From NCBI GenBank assembly GCA_016926115.1, contig JAFGPF010000029.1, forward strand, positions 1-27,052: 27,052 nucleotides of DNA, in the 5' to 3' direction. This document shows, piece by piece, positions 8,031 through 16,471 of the stretch. This stretch comes from Dehalococcoidales bacterium (lineage in GTDB: Bacteria; Chloroflexota; Dehalococcoidia; Dehalococcoidales; RBG-16-60-22). Made by a program: the position numbers and the translations under genes. A model generated the notes under the pieces. The model did no database searches and was not told the origin of the DNA. It saw nothing but the letters and a program-made list of their open reading frames with translations. The stretch's first letter is position 1, and each line of letters starts with the position of its first letter.

Positions 8031-8972
8031 GTGAAGATAGACATATATTCACACATCATGACCAGGAAATACACGGAACTCTATGCCAGGAAATACCCGG
8101 CTGTCAAGAAACGCATAGAATACCGCAGTGTCGCCGTCGTCGACCTTGAAGTGCGGCTGCGGCTGATGAACCGGTATCCGGACGTCCTGCAGGTGCTGAC
8201 CGTCGCCAACATCCCGCTGGAGACCTTCGCCACCAAGAAGGCGGACGCCATCGAACTGGCGAAAATCGCCAACGAAGAACTCGCCGGGCTTCTGGACAAA
8301 TACCCGGACAAGTTCATCGCCGGAGTCGCCGCCCTGCCCATGAACGATATGGACGCGGCGCTAAAAGAAGCCGACCGCGCCATTACGAAACTGGGACTCA
8401 AAGGCGTGCAGATATACAGTCGCATAAACGGCGAGCCGCTGGATAGTCCCAAATTCAAGCCCCTCTGGGCAAAGATGGCGGAACACGACTTGCCGATATG
8501 GATTCACCCCGCCTCGAACGATAACCTTGACAACGACATCGGGCTGTTCAGCTGGCCCTTCGAGACTTCCTCGGCGATGTTCCGGCTGGTAACCTCGGGC
8601 GTCTTCAACGACCACCCGGACCTGAAATTCATCGTCCACCACTGCGGCGCCATGGCGCCCTATTTCCAGAAACGTATCAAGTGGGTGATGTCACTCGTGC
8701 CGGGCCTTTTCCCCACCATCAAGAAGCCGCAGGAACACTTCCGCAGGTTCTACACGGATACGGCCGTCTACGGCAATACGTCGTCGCTGATGTGCGGGTA
8801 CGACTTCTACGGTCCCGACCATATCCTCTACGGCACGGACGCCCCGCTGGGGCCAAAGTTCGGCATGACCGGCGAGACGGCGGAATCCATCGAGCGCATG
8901 GACATCCCCGACGAGGAGAAGGAGAAGATATTCTGGCGTAACGCCTCGGACCTGCTCCTGCTGCCTCACTAG
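8031..8972 (+). CDS. Amidohydrolase-2 (ACMSD-like) metal-dependent hydrolase
   Basis: This 313-residue protein of the amidohydrolase_2 group folds as a TIM barrel; relatives decarboxylate or hydrolyse ring-derived acids. Visible metal and catalytic positions are H159 (WIHPAS), H203-H204 (IVHHCG) and D270 (YGTDAP). In the first strand the family HxH reads Y6-S-H8, so one usual zinc ligand is replaced by Tyr. The length and the late GTDAP segment are normal, so the enzyme is probably active with a modified metal site, but the reaction is unknown. The start is GTG 8031, with GAGGAGG 6 nt upstream. The GNAT gene follows after 18 bp, which indicates cotranscription. Confidence 0.88.
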   Translation: MKIDIYSHIMTRKYTELYARKYPAVKKRIEYRSVAVVDLEVRLRLMNRYPDVLQVLTVANIPLETFATKKADAIELAKIANEELAGLLDKYPDKFIAGVAALPMNDMDAALKEADRAITKLGLKGVQIYSRINGEPLDSPKFKPLWAKMAEHDLPIWIHPASNDNLDNDIGLFSWPFETSSAMFRLVTSGVFNDHPDLKFIVHHCGAMAPYFQKRIKWVMSLVPGLFPTIKKPQEHFRRFYTDTAVYGNTSSLMCGYDFYGPDHILYGTDAPLGPKFGMTGETAESIERMDIPDEEKEKIFWRNASDLLLLPH

Positions 8973-8990
8973 AAAGAAGTCGATAGGTTT

Positions 8991-9626
8991 ATGACTGACC
9001 AATTGGAACAATGCGTGAAATTGGAGAAAGCCCAGATAAAACCGGCGTCTTTAATGCTGGCGCGGGCGTTCCATGACGACCCGGTCGTAAAGTACGCTTT
9101 TCCGGAACTCGGCGGCAATGACCCCAAATTACCATATTCGTATGAATTTATACTTCGTCTGGGTCTGAGATACGGATATACCTGCACCACCTCATCCAGG
9201 CTGGAGGGCGTAGCTATCTGGACGCGGATTATATCACCTTATACATCCATATGGAGGATGCTATTTTCCGGTGCTTTTTTAGCGGCTATGAAAATGGGTA
9301 TAAAAACCGGGCTAAGAATGCAACCAATCTCTAAAAATTTAGATAAAAAACATAATGAGATAATTAGTGGCATACACTGGTATCTTCAACTGCTGGGAGT
9401 CGACCCCGCATACCAGGGAAAGGGATTTGCCAGCCGGTTGCTAAACGGTATGCTTGCCAGGGTAGATGAAGACTGTCTACCGTGTTACCTGGAGACCGAG
9501 CTCGAAGAAAACGTGCCCATTTACCAGCACTTCGGATTTAAAACGATAGAGGAATACCCAATTCCTGGTACTCCGGTAAAGATGTGGCTGATGCTACGGC
9601 CTGCCTCCTCAGGTAGTAAGAAATAG
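8991..9626 (+). CDS. GNAT family N-acetyltransferase
   Basis: This 211-residue cytoplasmic acyl-CoA N-acetyltransferase has motif A at GVDPAYQGKGFASRLL (Q-x-x-G-x-G/A, the pyrophosphate-binding loop) near residue 137. The following helix and the PIYQHFGF segment (motif B) are also canonical. The substrate is not predictable. It is clearly related to the protein at 15620-16246, sharing LQLLGVDPAYQG, LPC(Y/F)LET and the YxHFGF end. The middle portion, roughly 9220-9370, is more AT-rich than its surroundings. No strong ribosome site precedes the ATG at 8991. The 18-bp gap from the amidohydrolase suggests the last place in the DUF169 operon. Confidence 0.88.
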   Translation: MTDQLEQCVKLEKAQIKPASLMLARAFHDDPVVKYAFPELGGNDPKLPYSYEFILRLGLRYGYTCTTSSRLEGVAIWTRIISPYTSIWRMLFSGAFLAAMKMGIKTGLRMQPISKNLDKKHNEIISGIHWYLQLLGVDPAYQGKGFASRLLNGMLARVDEDCLPCYLETELEENVPIYQHFGFKTIEEYPIPGTPVKMWLMLRPASSGSKK

Positions 9627-9661
9627 CCATGCTCCGTTATTGGCACGCTATAAAATAATAC

Positions 9662-11029
9662 TTATTCCCCCGCGCTGTTGACCGTGGTCGGTATCAGCTC
9701 GGAGAGCGCCGGGTGGATGTGAATCCCCTCGTTCAGTTCGTCCACGTCGCCTCCGGACGTCATCGCGTTGACCACCTCCTGGATAAGCTCCGGCGCGTGC
9801 GGCCCGATGATGTGAAACCCGAGGATATTATCCGTCTCCTTCTCCACGATTGCCTTGGCGAATCCCTCCGTTTCCATCATCGCCTCGCCCTTGGCGACGT
9901 CGTAATAAGCCGTCCTCCCGACGACGATATCGTGGTCTTTCCTCGCCGCCTCCTCCCCCAGCCCGACTGACGCTATCTGCGGGTGGGAGTAAACGGCGTG
10001 GGGCACCGCGCCGTAGTCCACCTCCATGTCCGACCCGTGTACGACGTTACGCGCCACTATCGCCGCCTCCCGGTTAGCCATGTGGGTGAACATCTGTCGC
10101 CCGTTGGCATCCCCCACGGCGTAGATATTCTTCCTGCTGGTCTCCATGCGCTCGTCGACCTTGATAAAATCCCGCTTATCCAATTCCACGCCCGTGTTTT
10201 CCACTTTCAGTAAGTCCGCGTTGGAACGCCGCCCTACCGCCATCATGATATGCTGCGCCGTGAACCGCCTCTCTTTGCCCGTCTTTTTGTCCCTGGTCGC
10301 CACCGTCACGCCGATATTGCTCTTTTTCACCTCCTCCGCCTGGGCGCCGGTATGGACAGCCATGCGCTTGCTCAACTTCTTCTTCAGTAGTTCGGCGATT
10401 TCCGGCTCCTCGGATAGTATCAGCCTGTCCGCCATTTCCAGGATGGTCACCCTCGTGCCCATCGCCGCGAAGAAATGCCCGTACTCCACGGCTATATAAC
10501 CCCCGCCGATGATTATCAGGCTGTCGGGTCGCTCCCGCATCTCCAGCACCGATTCGTTGGTCAGGTACTCCACGTTCTCCAGTCCTTTTACGGGAGGTAC
10601 GAAGGGCCGCGAGCCGGACGAGATGATGATATTCTTGCCCTTTAGCTTTTCCCCGTTGACTTCCAGCGTGTAGTCCGCCACGAAACGGGCTTCGCCCTCG
10701 TAGAAGTCCAGGTCCTCCGCCTGCCCGATGCCCTCCCGGAGGTGAGTCTGGCTTTCCTGCCGCGACCGCCTTACCCGCCGCATGATGGCGGTAAAATCTA
10801 TGTTCTTCACCTCGGCGGCAATGCCCAGCCTGTCGGACTCCTCAATCTCCACGATCCTGTCCGCCGGATATATCAGCTTTTTCGATGGTATGCAGCCCCA
10901 GTTCAGGCAGGTCCCCCCGACCAGCGGTCCTTTATCGATAAGCGCCGTCTTCAATCCATGTGCCGCCGCCTCGTCCGATATAATTGCCCCGCACCCGGAA
11001 CCGATGACTATTACATCGTAATTCTTCAT
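9662..11029 (-). CDS. Dihydrolipoamide dehydrogenase-like flavoprotein disulfide reductase
   Basis: This 455-residue class I pyridine nucleotide-disulfide oxidoreductase has, in order, the FAD-binding strand VIVIGSGCGA (residues 7-16), the redox-active C41-x4-C46 within CLNWGCIPSK, a second dinucleotide fold (IIIGGGYIAVEYG), the AVGDANG FAD segment, and the dimer-interface catalytic pair H439 and E444 in HIHPALSE. These are all needed for disulfide reduction by NAD(P)H. The length fits lipoamide dehydrogenases. No E1/E2, lipoyl or glycine-cleavage genes are adjacent, so mycothione/bacillithiol-type or other disulfide partners are as possible as lipoamide. The start is ATG 11029, with GGGAGGT 6 nt upstream; a 12-residue extension to 11065 is disfavoured. 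Confidence 0.88.
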   Translation of the reverse strand: MKNYDVIVIGSGCGAIISDEAAAHGLKTALIDKGPLVGGTCLNWGCIPSKKLIYPADRIVEIEESDRLGIAAEVKNIDFTAIMRRVRRSRQESQTHLREGIGQAEDLDFYEGEARFVADYTLEVNGEKLKGKNIIISSGSRPFVPPVKGLENVEYLTNESVLEMRERPDSLIIIGGGYIAVEYGHFFAAMGTRVTILEMADRLILSEEPEIAELLKKKLSKRMAVHTGAQAEEVKKSNIGVTVATRDKKTGKERRFTAQHIMMAVGRRSNADLLKVENTGVELDKRDFIKVDERMETSRKNIYAVGDANGRQMFTHMANREAAIVARNVVHGSDMEVDYGAVPHAVYSHPQIASVGLGEEAARKDHDIVVGRTAYYDVAKGEAMMETEGFAKAIVEKETDNILGFHIIGPHAPELIQEVVNAMTSGGDVDELNEGIHIHPALSELIPTTVNSAGE

Positions 11030-11063
11030 GACCGTACCTCCCTGACATTTGTCCCCTGTTATC

Positions 11064-11093
11064 ATGCTATCGCAACAACAAGCACCATTTCAA
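11064..11093 (-). promoter_or_regulatory. Possible promoter of the disulfide reductase gene
   Basis: On the minus strand TTGAAA (11093-11088), an 18-nt spacer, and TAGCAT (11069-11064). The -35 is 5/6 and the -10 is 4/6, about 35 bp upstream of the start codon. Confidence 0.4.
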
Positions 11094-11168
11094 TAAATAA
11101 GACAAATTTCCTTACATTGAAAAATACAGGATATCAGCCGGAACGCACATAATGAATGCTTCGTAATC

Positions 11169-11197
11169 TTGACATCTGGCAAACCAAGTGGTAGAAA
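11169..11197 (+). promoter_or_regulatory. Possible promoter of the PAS kinase operon
   Basis: A perfect TTGACA at 11169-11174 is followed after 17 nt by TAGAAA (11192-11197, 4/6). A better -10-like CATAAT at 11203-11208 is too far from it. The start codon is at 11230. Confidence 0.4.
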
Positions 11198-11229
11198 TAT
11201 GACATAATGGACTTTTCCATGATAACAGG

Positions 11230-14200
11230 ATGAAAGACTCGCAAAAGACGAAGAAACAGCTTATTGAAGAACTGCAGCAAATGCGGGAGCAGCTTGCTAC
11301 TCACCACGTCCCGGCTGCAATGTCCCCGCATGCCGGGTCTACCGTCGGGAAACTTGAGGAAATCCACGGAAGCTTATTCGACATGTTTCCCATGGGCGTC
11401 ACCATCCTGGATATGAAGGGAACGGTATTATACTGCAACGCCGCCGTTTATCAAAAATCAGGGCACCCTCCGGGTAAGTTTGAAGGCAAGCACTTTTCTA
11501 AAATAGCCACGCTCCGGGCTAAAGATATTCCCGGGTATCTCGTAATGTTCAAATCCCTGCTCAAAGGTAAAATGCCGGAGCCGTTTGAGACACAATATCA
11601 GCGTAAAGACGGGTCCACCGGATGGACCGAGCTAAATATCAGCCTGCTTAATATAGGCGGCGAGCGGCGTATCGTCGTCATTCAGCACGATACTACCGAG
11701 CGAAAACGTATCGAGGAGACGCTACGGGAGTCCGAGCAGAAATATAAAACGCTGGTCGAAGAAACTGCTTTCGGTATATTGAATGCAGACCTGACCGGAA
11801 AAATCACCTACGTAAATAACGCCATATTGCAGACCACCGGATATTCCTGGGAGGAACTGGTCGGCAAGAATGCCTTCAGACTTGGTCTGATTCCGGGTGA
11901 AACACTGAAGCTCTTGAAAAATAAAATGAAGGAAAAGCTGCTGGGTCAGCCTCCCGGACGCATGGAAATGCAATTCAAACGCAAGGACGGAAAATGGATC
12001 TGGCTGCAGATAAGAGGCAGTTTACTCAGGGTACTTAACATCCCCGTGGGCTTCCACTGCACAGGAGAAGATATAACCGAGCAGAAACGGGCGGAGGAAG
12101 CGTTAAAGGATTCAGAAGAAAAGTTCCGCATTGCCAGCCAGCTTGCCAGTGATGTCGTCTATGAAAGGGACCTTCAGACCGGTATTGCTACATTCTACGG
12201 CGATATTGATACTCATCTGGGCTATGAGCAGGAAGGGTTTTCCCGCACCATGGAAGGCTGGCGAGAACATGTTCACCCGGAAGACCTCGCCTGGATTGAT
12301 GGGCAAAGTCTTGACCATCTGGAGCAAGGTACACCTTACGAAATAGAGTACCGCATGAAAAGGAAAGATGGAACATACATGACGTGGTTGGACCGAATCA
12401 TGGTCACTAAGGATAAAGAAACAGGTAAGCCTGCCAAAATTATAGGAGCGGCAACCGACATCACCGAGCGCAAACAGGCGGAGGAAGCCCTGCGTGACTC
12501 GGAGGAGAAATTCAACATCGCCTTTCATTCCAGCCCCCAGGCAATGCTTATTACAGACTTGAAAGACGGCAAAATTATTGAGGTAAATGAAAGCCATTAC
12601 CGCATTACAGGTCACACGCGGGATGAATTGATCGGTCGTTCAACTGCCGAGCTTGATATCTGGGTAAACAATAAAGACCGCTCCCGTATAGTAAAGACAC
12701 TGAAGGAAAAAGGCACAGTGATTAACGAAGAAATAGAGTTCCGTAAGAAATCCGGCGAGATATACACCGGTAATTTCTCCGCCGAGGTTATCAACCTCGG
12801 CGGAGAGGAGTGCATCATATCCTCGGTGATGGACATCACGGAGCGCAAGAAAATGGAAGAGGCGCTGCGGGAATCCGAAATTAAGTTCTCCAAAGCCTTC
12901 CAGTCCAGCCCCAACATGATAACGTTAATCAATCTAAATACCAATCAATATGTTGAAGTAAATGACAGCTTCATCAACGCCACGGGTTATAGTCGTGAAG
13001 AATTAATGAACAGTACTCGTGATGATATCAACCTGTGGGTATATCCGGAAGAGGAAGAAAAAATGGGCCGTCTGTTGGCAGAAGACGACAAGATGAGAAA
13101 CGAGGAATTACATTTCCGCATGAAATCCGGCGAGATACGCACCTGGCTGTGTTCGGCGGACATCATCAACATCGGGGGTGACCGTTGCATGCTTGCCGCC
13201 GCCGCCGATATTACCGAACGTAACCGCGCCGAGGAAGCCCTGGCGAACGAAGCCATCTGGCGGCGTATACTCATTGACGAGTCTCTGGACGGGATAGTCG
13301 TACTCGACGAGGACGCCGCGGTAGTCGAGGCGAACCGTCAATTTGCCGAGATGCTCGGGTACTCCCCCGAAGAAGTCCGCAATCTCCATACGTGGGACTG
13401 GGATACCGAATTAGAGCGTGAAGAACTGCTGAAAATGGGCAGGGGTATCGGCCCGGAAGGCTTACACCTGGAAACGCGTCACCGACGCAAAGATGGCACG
13501 GTCTTCGATGTTGATATCAGCATCAGCGGGGCAATGGTAACAGGACGAAAACTCATCTTCTGCGTATGCCGGGACGTCACCGCGCGCAAACAGGCAGAGG
13601 AGGCGATGCGAGAATCGGAAGAGAAATTCTCCAAGGCATTCCGCTCCAGCCCTGAAGTCATTACCATTACCAGACTATCGGACGGTAAATTCCTGGAAGT
13701 CAATGACAGCTTTGTCCGCGCCACCGGATACAGTCGTGAGGAGATAATCGGTCATTGCTCCCAGGAAATGGGTATCTGGGCAAAACCGGGTGACCGTGAA
13801 CGTATGCTGAAGATACTCAAGGAAAAAGGCAGGGTCAGCAACGAAGAATACAGCATGCGTACCAAGTCAGGCGATATACGCGTAATGCTCTATTCTACCG
13901 AGCAAGTTACCCTCGGTAACGAACCGTGCCTGCTCGCCGTAACATTCGACATCACCGATTACCGGAAAATGGAGGCTAAAGCCCGTGAGACCGAGTACTT
14001 GAGGGAACTCGATAAACTCCGTACGGAATTGCTGGCAAACATATCCCACGAACTACGCACGCCCCTCGCCAGCATCAAGGGTTTCGCTACCATGCTTATC
14101 GATTATGAGGACAGGTTAACACGCCATGAAAAAAAGGATTACCTGGAGACCATCGATAAGAACACCGACCGCCTGGTAGAACTCATCGAGCAGCTATTGG

Positions 14201-14706
14201 AGATGTCCCGATTGGAAGCAGGTATGCTGTCCATCACCAAAAAATCTACCAACATTCTTAAGCTTTGCGAGGAGGCTGTTGAAGAAGTCTGTATAAGGTC
14301 GGCAACACACAATTTCACGCTGGATTTACCGGCGAAATTACCCAGGGTAAACGCCGACGGCAGGCGCATACGGCAGATTCTGGATAATATCATCGATAAC
14401 TCGGTTAAGTTCTCCGATGAAGGCACGGAAATCAACCTGACGCTCAAGCGAAAAGGCGATAATCTGTTATTCACCGTATCCGACCATGGCACGGGTATCG
14501 CTCAACAAGACCTGCCGCGAGTATTCAACCGCATGTTCCACTCGCCGAAGAAACCCGGAGTCGCCGGAGCGGGACTGGGACTGTCTATCTGTAGAGGACT
14601 GGTGGAGGCTCACGGAGGGGAAATCTGGATAGAAAGTGAAGAGGGAAAAGGAACCAGATGCTTCTTTACGCTGCCGTTATATAACGGAGAAGGAGAGCAG
14701 GCATGA
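11230..14706 (+). CDS. Soluble sensor histidine kinase with seven PAS domains
   Basis: This 1158-residue cytoplasmic kinase has no membrane segment. After a short coiled N-terminus come seven PAS modules at about 43-160, 168-290, 296-420, 424-546, 549-668, 675-790 and 796-915. Most end with a PAC-type D-(I/V)-T-E-(R/Q)-(K/N) joint leading into an EEAL-type linker helix. A HisKA domain follows with phospho-acceptor H940 in ISHELRTP. The ATPase domain has the N box at 1052-1062, DHGTGI at 1085-1090 and GAGLGLSI at 1113-1120. All catalytic elements are intact. PAS domains 4, 5 and 7 are close copies of each other (EVN-[DE]-S, GYSREE and related segments), so they probably arose by duplication. 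No heme or flavin ligand can be assigned. It overlaps the response regulator by 4 nt (ATGA), so they are translationally coupled and very likely cognate. Confidence 0.93.
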   Translation: MKDSQKTKKQLIEELQQMREQLATHHVPAAMSPHAGSTVGKLEEIHGSLFDMFPMGVTILDMKGTVLYCNAAVYQKSGHPPGKFEGKHFSKIATLRAKDIPGYLVMFKSLLKGKMPEPFETQYQRKDGSTGWTELNISLLNIGGERRIVVIQHDTTERKRIEETLRESEQKYKTLVEETAFGILNADLTGKITYVNNAILQTTGYSWEELVGKNAFRLGLIPGETLKLLKNKMKEKLLGQPPGRMEMQFKRKDGKWIWLQIRGSLLRVLNIPVGFHCTGEDITEQKRAEEALKDSEEKFRIASQLASDVVYERDLQTGIATFYGDIDTHLGYEQEGFSRTMEGWREHVHPEDLAWIDGQSLDHLEQGTPYEIEYRMKRKDGTYMTWLDRIMVTKDKETGKPAKIIGAATDITERKQAEEALRDSEEKFNIAFHSSPQAMLITDLKDGKIIEVNESHYRITGHTRDELIGRSTAELDIWVNNKDRSRIVKTLKEKGTVINEEIEFRKKSGEIYTGNFSAEVINLGGEECIISSVMDITERKKMEEALRESEIKFSKAFQSSPNMITLINLNTNQYVEVNDSFINATGYSREELMNSTRDDINLWVYPEEEEKMGRLLAEDDKMRNEELHFRMKSGEIRTWLCSADIINIGGDRCMLAAAADITERNRAEEALANEAIWRRILIDESLDGIVVLDEDAAVVEANRQFAEMLGYSPEEVRNLHTWDWDTELEREELLKMGRGIGPEGLHLETRHRRKDGTVFDVDISISGAMVTGRKLIFCVCRDVTARKQAEEAMRESEEKFSKAFRSSPEVITITRLSDGKFLEVNDSFVRATGYSREEIIGHCSQEMGIWAKPGDRERMLKILKEKGRVSNEEYSMRTKSGDIRVMLYSTEQVTLGNEPCLLAVTFDITDYRKMEAKARETEYLRELDKLRTELLANISHELRTPLASIKGFATMLIDYEDRLTRHEKKDYLETIDKNTDRLVELIEQLLEMSRLEAGMLSITKKSTNILKLCEEAVEEVCIRSATHNFTLDLPAKLPRVNADGRRIRQILDNIIDNSVKFSDEGTEINLTLKRKGDNLLFTVSDHGTGIAQQDLPRVFNRMFHSPKKPGVAGAGLGLSICRGLVEAHGGEIWIESEEGKGTRCFFTLPLYNGEGEQA

Positions 14707-15086
14707 CAATACCACCGGCTCGTAAAATCGTTCTTATCATTGAAGATGATGCCGATATCCGGACTTTTACCTGCCGGGTAATCGAGTTCGAGGGTTATAC
14801 CTGCCTTGAGGCTGAAACCTCCGATGAAACGTTTAGGATTTTAAAGGAGAATGACATCAACCTGGTGCTGCTCGATTTAAGACTGGTCGATAATAACGGC
14901 TGGTTGCTACTGGCACAGTTGAAGAGCAATCCGGAAACTAAATCGATTCCGGTAATCGTATTCACCGCGTCCTTCGGCGAGCAGCAACGGGCGCAGGCTC
15001 TCAAGATGGGCGCCGTCGACTACCTGGTCAAGCCGCTCAGCGCAACTATGCTGAAGGATGCCATCAACAGAGGGCTGTCCGCATGA
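14703..15086 (+). CDS. Single-domain response regulator (CheY-like receiver)
   Basis: This 127-residue receiver domain has the acidic pair D15/D16, phospho-acceptor D58 in VLLDLR, the switch T88 in VFTAS and the invariant K110 in YLVKP, so phosphorylation should work. There is no DNA-binding or enzymatic output domain after residue 125. It probably acts by protein contact or passes phosphate on in a relay. Its ATG overlaps the TGA of the kinase gene, which makes the seven-PAS kinase its likely phosphodonor. The gene ends 12 bp from the convergent HIT gene, and no terminator hairpin is visible there. Confidence 0.92.
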   Translation: MTIPPARKIVLIIEDDADIRTFTCRVIEFEGYTCLEAETSDETFRILKENDINLVLLDLRLVDNNGWLLLAQLKSNPETKSIPVIVFTASFGEQQRAQALKMGAVDYLVKPLSATMLKDAINRGLSA

Positions 15087-15098
15087 CAGGCTCGCCCT

Positions 15099-15572
15099 CT
15101 AGAATTTCCCTTTGAGGTCTTTATATGAACCCGCCAGAGCCTGGGGCACGACCCTGACATCGTTCATGACCGTCGTATAGTTGGTGTCACCGTTCCAGCG
15201 GGGCACGATATGGCTGTGAAAATGGTCGTCGATACCGGCGCCCGCGTCTCTCCCGATGTTCGCCCCGATATTGAATCCCCCCGGCTTCAACACCTCCCGT
15301 AGAACTTCGATGCACCGGCTGACCAGCGCATAGTGTTCATCCCGCTCCTCGTCCGTAAGCTCCGTCAGTCCGGGGGCATGGCGGTAAGGACATACCAGCA
15401 GGTGACCGGGATTATACGGGTAGCTGTTCAGCATGATGAAGTTCTTCTTGCCCCGGTAGAGGATATAGTTCTCGGCGTCTTTATCTTCTTTAGGCTTCTC
15501 GCAGAGAATGCACCCTTCCGGTTTGTCCCCGAGGATATACTCGATGCGCCACGGCGCCCAGATATGTTTCAT
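15099..15572 (-). CDS. HIT family nucleotide phosphorylase/hydrolase (Ap4A type)
   Basis: This 157-residue histidine-triad protein has the signature H117-F-H119-S-H121, with the central H119 as nucleophile. The N-terminal W-x-P-W-R-x-x-Y-I run followed by C21-x-x-C24 resembles diadenosine tetraphosphate phosphorylases of the actinobacterial type and related HIT proteins. Hydrolysis or phosphorolysis of dinucleoside polyphosphates or nucleoside phosphoramidates is therefore likely; which of these is not decided by the sequence. The start ATG at 15572 has AAGGAG 6 nt upstream. The GNAT gene ends 47 bp upstream on the same strand, so a two-gene transcript is plausible. Confidence 0.9.
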   Translation of the reverse strand: MKHIWAPWRIEYILGDKPEGCILCEKPKEDKDAENYILYRGKKNFIMLNSYPYNPGHLLVCPYRHAPGLTELTDEERDEHYALVSRCIEVLREVLKPGGFNIGANIGRDAGAGIDDHFHSHIVPRWNGDTNYTTVMNDVRVVPQALAGSYKDLKGKF

Positions 15573-15619
15573 TTTCTTCTCCTTGCCGGTGCCATTTTAA
15601 GCGGCAAACCATGATGACG

Positions 15620-16246
15620 TCAATAAAGGCGAATTTCCCGCAGCATCGCCCACGATTTTACCTCGCTGCCCGGCACTAGGCCTTCTTCGACGACCCTGAA
15701 ACCGAAGTGTTCGTAAATACCCACGTTCTTTTCCACCTGTGTCTCCAGGAAGCACGGCAAGCCCTCTCCGTCGATTCTGGCAAACATGCCTCTGAGCAGC
15801 CGGCTGGAATACCCCCTGCCCTGATAAGCGGGGTCGACCCCCAGCAGCTGTAAATACATATAGGGAACGGGAGCCCGGCGTTTACGGACCGCATTGGAAT
15901 ATTCGCCATAAGCCCTTGGTGCCGCCGGCTTGTTCCTGAGCATTCCCATTAAAGCAGCATAATTACCGCACCTTATCTGCCGCCACAACGTTTTATCGGC
16001 ATTCTCGGAAGGAAGCCACATCGCCACTCCCTCCATTTCCGGAGAGGTAGCGTAGACCTCCCCGTACTTTACGCCGAAACGCAGCAACGACTTAAAGCTG
16101 CCAGTCATCTGTGTTTTTCGCGCGCTCGGGTCCGGGTTAAAATAGACCGTCAACGGGTAGTCCTGAAATGCCCGCACGAGTGTCTCGGCGCCCTGCTCTA
16201 ACTGCGCTCCGGTCAGGCGTACGAGATTATCCGGACCAGCTGCCAT
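15620..16246 (-). CDS. GNAT family N-acetyltransferase, paralogue of the 8991-9626 protein
   Basis: This 208-residue acetyl-CoA-dependent acetyltransferase has motif A at GVDPAYQGRGYSSRLL and motif B at GIYEHFGF. It shares these and the LPCFLET segment with the GNAT at 8991-9626, and the two align along most of their length by eye, so they are paralogues about 6 kb apart. The start is ATG 16246: the frame could extend to 16354, but that stretch crosses the 39-codon gene and its promoter on the other strand. The G-rich run 6 nt before ATG 16246 may serve as the ribosome site. Substrate unknown. It is followed by the HIT gene. Confidence 0.87.
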   Translation of the reverse strand: MAAGPDNLVRLTGAQLEQGAETLVRAFQDYPLTVYFNPDPSARKTQMTGSFKSLLRFGVKYGEVYATSPEMEGVAMWLPSENADKTLWRQIRCGNYAALMGMLRNKPAAPRAYGEYSNAVRKRRAPVPYMYLQLLGVDPAYQGRGYSSRLLRGMFARIDGEGLPCFLETQVEKNVGIYEHFGFRVVEEGLVPGSEVKSWAMLREIRLY

Positions 16247-16259
16247 CAATAACCCCCGT

Positions 16260-16289
16260 TTGGCTTCGTGACTGTGTATATGGTATAAT
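16260..16289 (+). promoter_or_regulatory. Probable promoter of the 39-codon gene
   Basis: A perfect TATAAT at 16284-16289 is preceded after 18 nt by TTGGCT (16260-16265, 4/6). The expected transcription start near 16296 leaves a leader of about 33 nt that holds an AAGGA ribosome site. Confidence 0.5.
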
Positions 16290-16328
16290 AAGAGCTTGGA
16301 ATCTGTAAATCGTCGCAAGGATAACGAA

Positions 16329-16448
16329 ATGGCTGATAAACCAGAAAAACCCACGAAAGACCTTCAGACCTTTCTGGAAAACGTTAATAAGAAAGACAAG
16401 CCGAACGGCAAGAAAATCCGCTTTGCCTTCACCAAGCGCAAGAGATAA
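16329..16448 (+). CDS. Small basic protein, 39 residues, unrecognised
   Basis: ATG at 16329 to TAA at 16448 encodes 39 residues: MADKPEKPTKDL, a short amphipathic helix candidate (QTFLENVNKK), and a very basic tail ending RFAFTKRKR. AAGGA lies 7 nt before the ATG and a perfect TATAAT lies 40 bp upstream, so the gene has both signals a real gene needs. About a third of the residues are Lys or Arg, which suggests binding to nucleic acid or the ribosome, but no family is recognised. It sits divergent to the GNAT gene and convergent to the radical SAM gene (23-bp gap). It could also be a leader peptide, though nothing follows it on its strand. Confidence 0.55.
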   Translation: MADKPEKPTKDLQTFLENVNKKDKPNGKKIRFAFTKRKR

Positions 16449-16471
16449 CATCAGGTAACGTATCTCACTCT

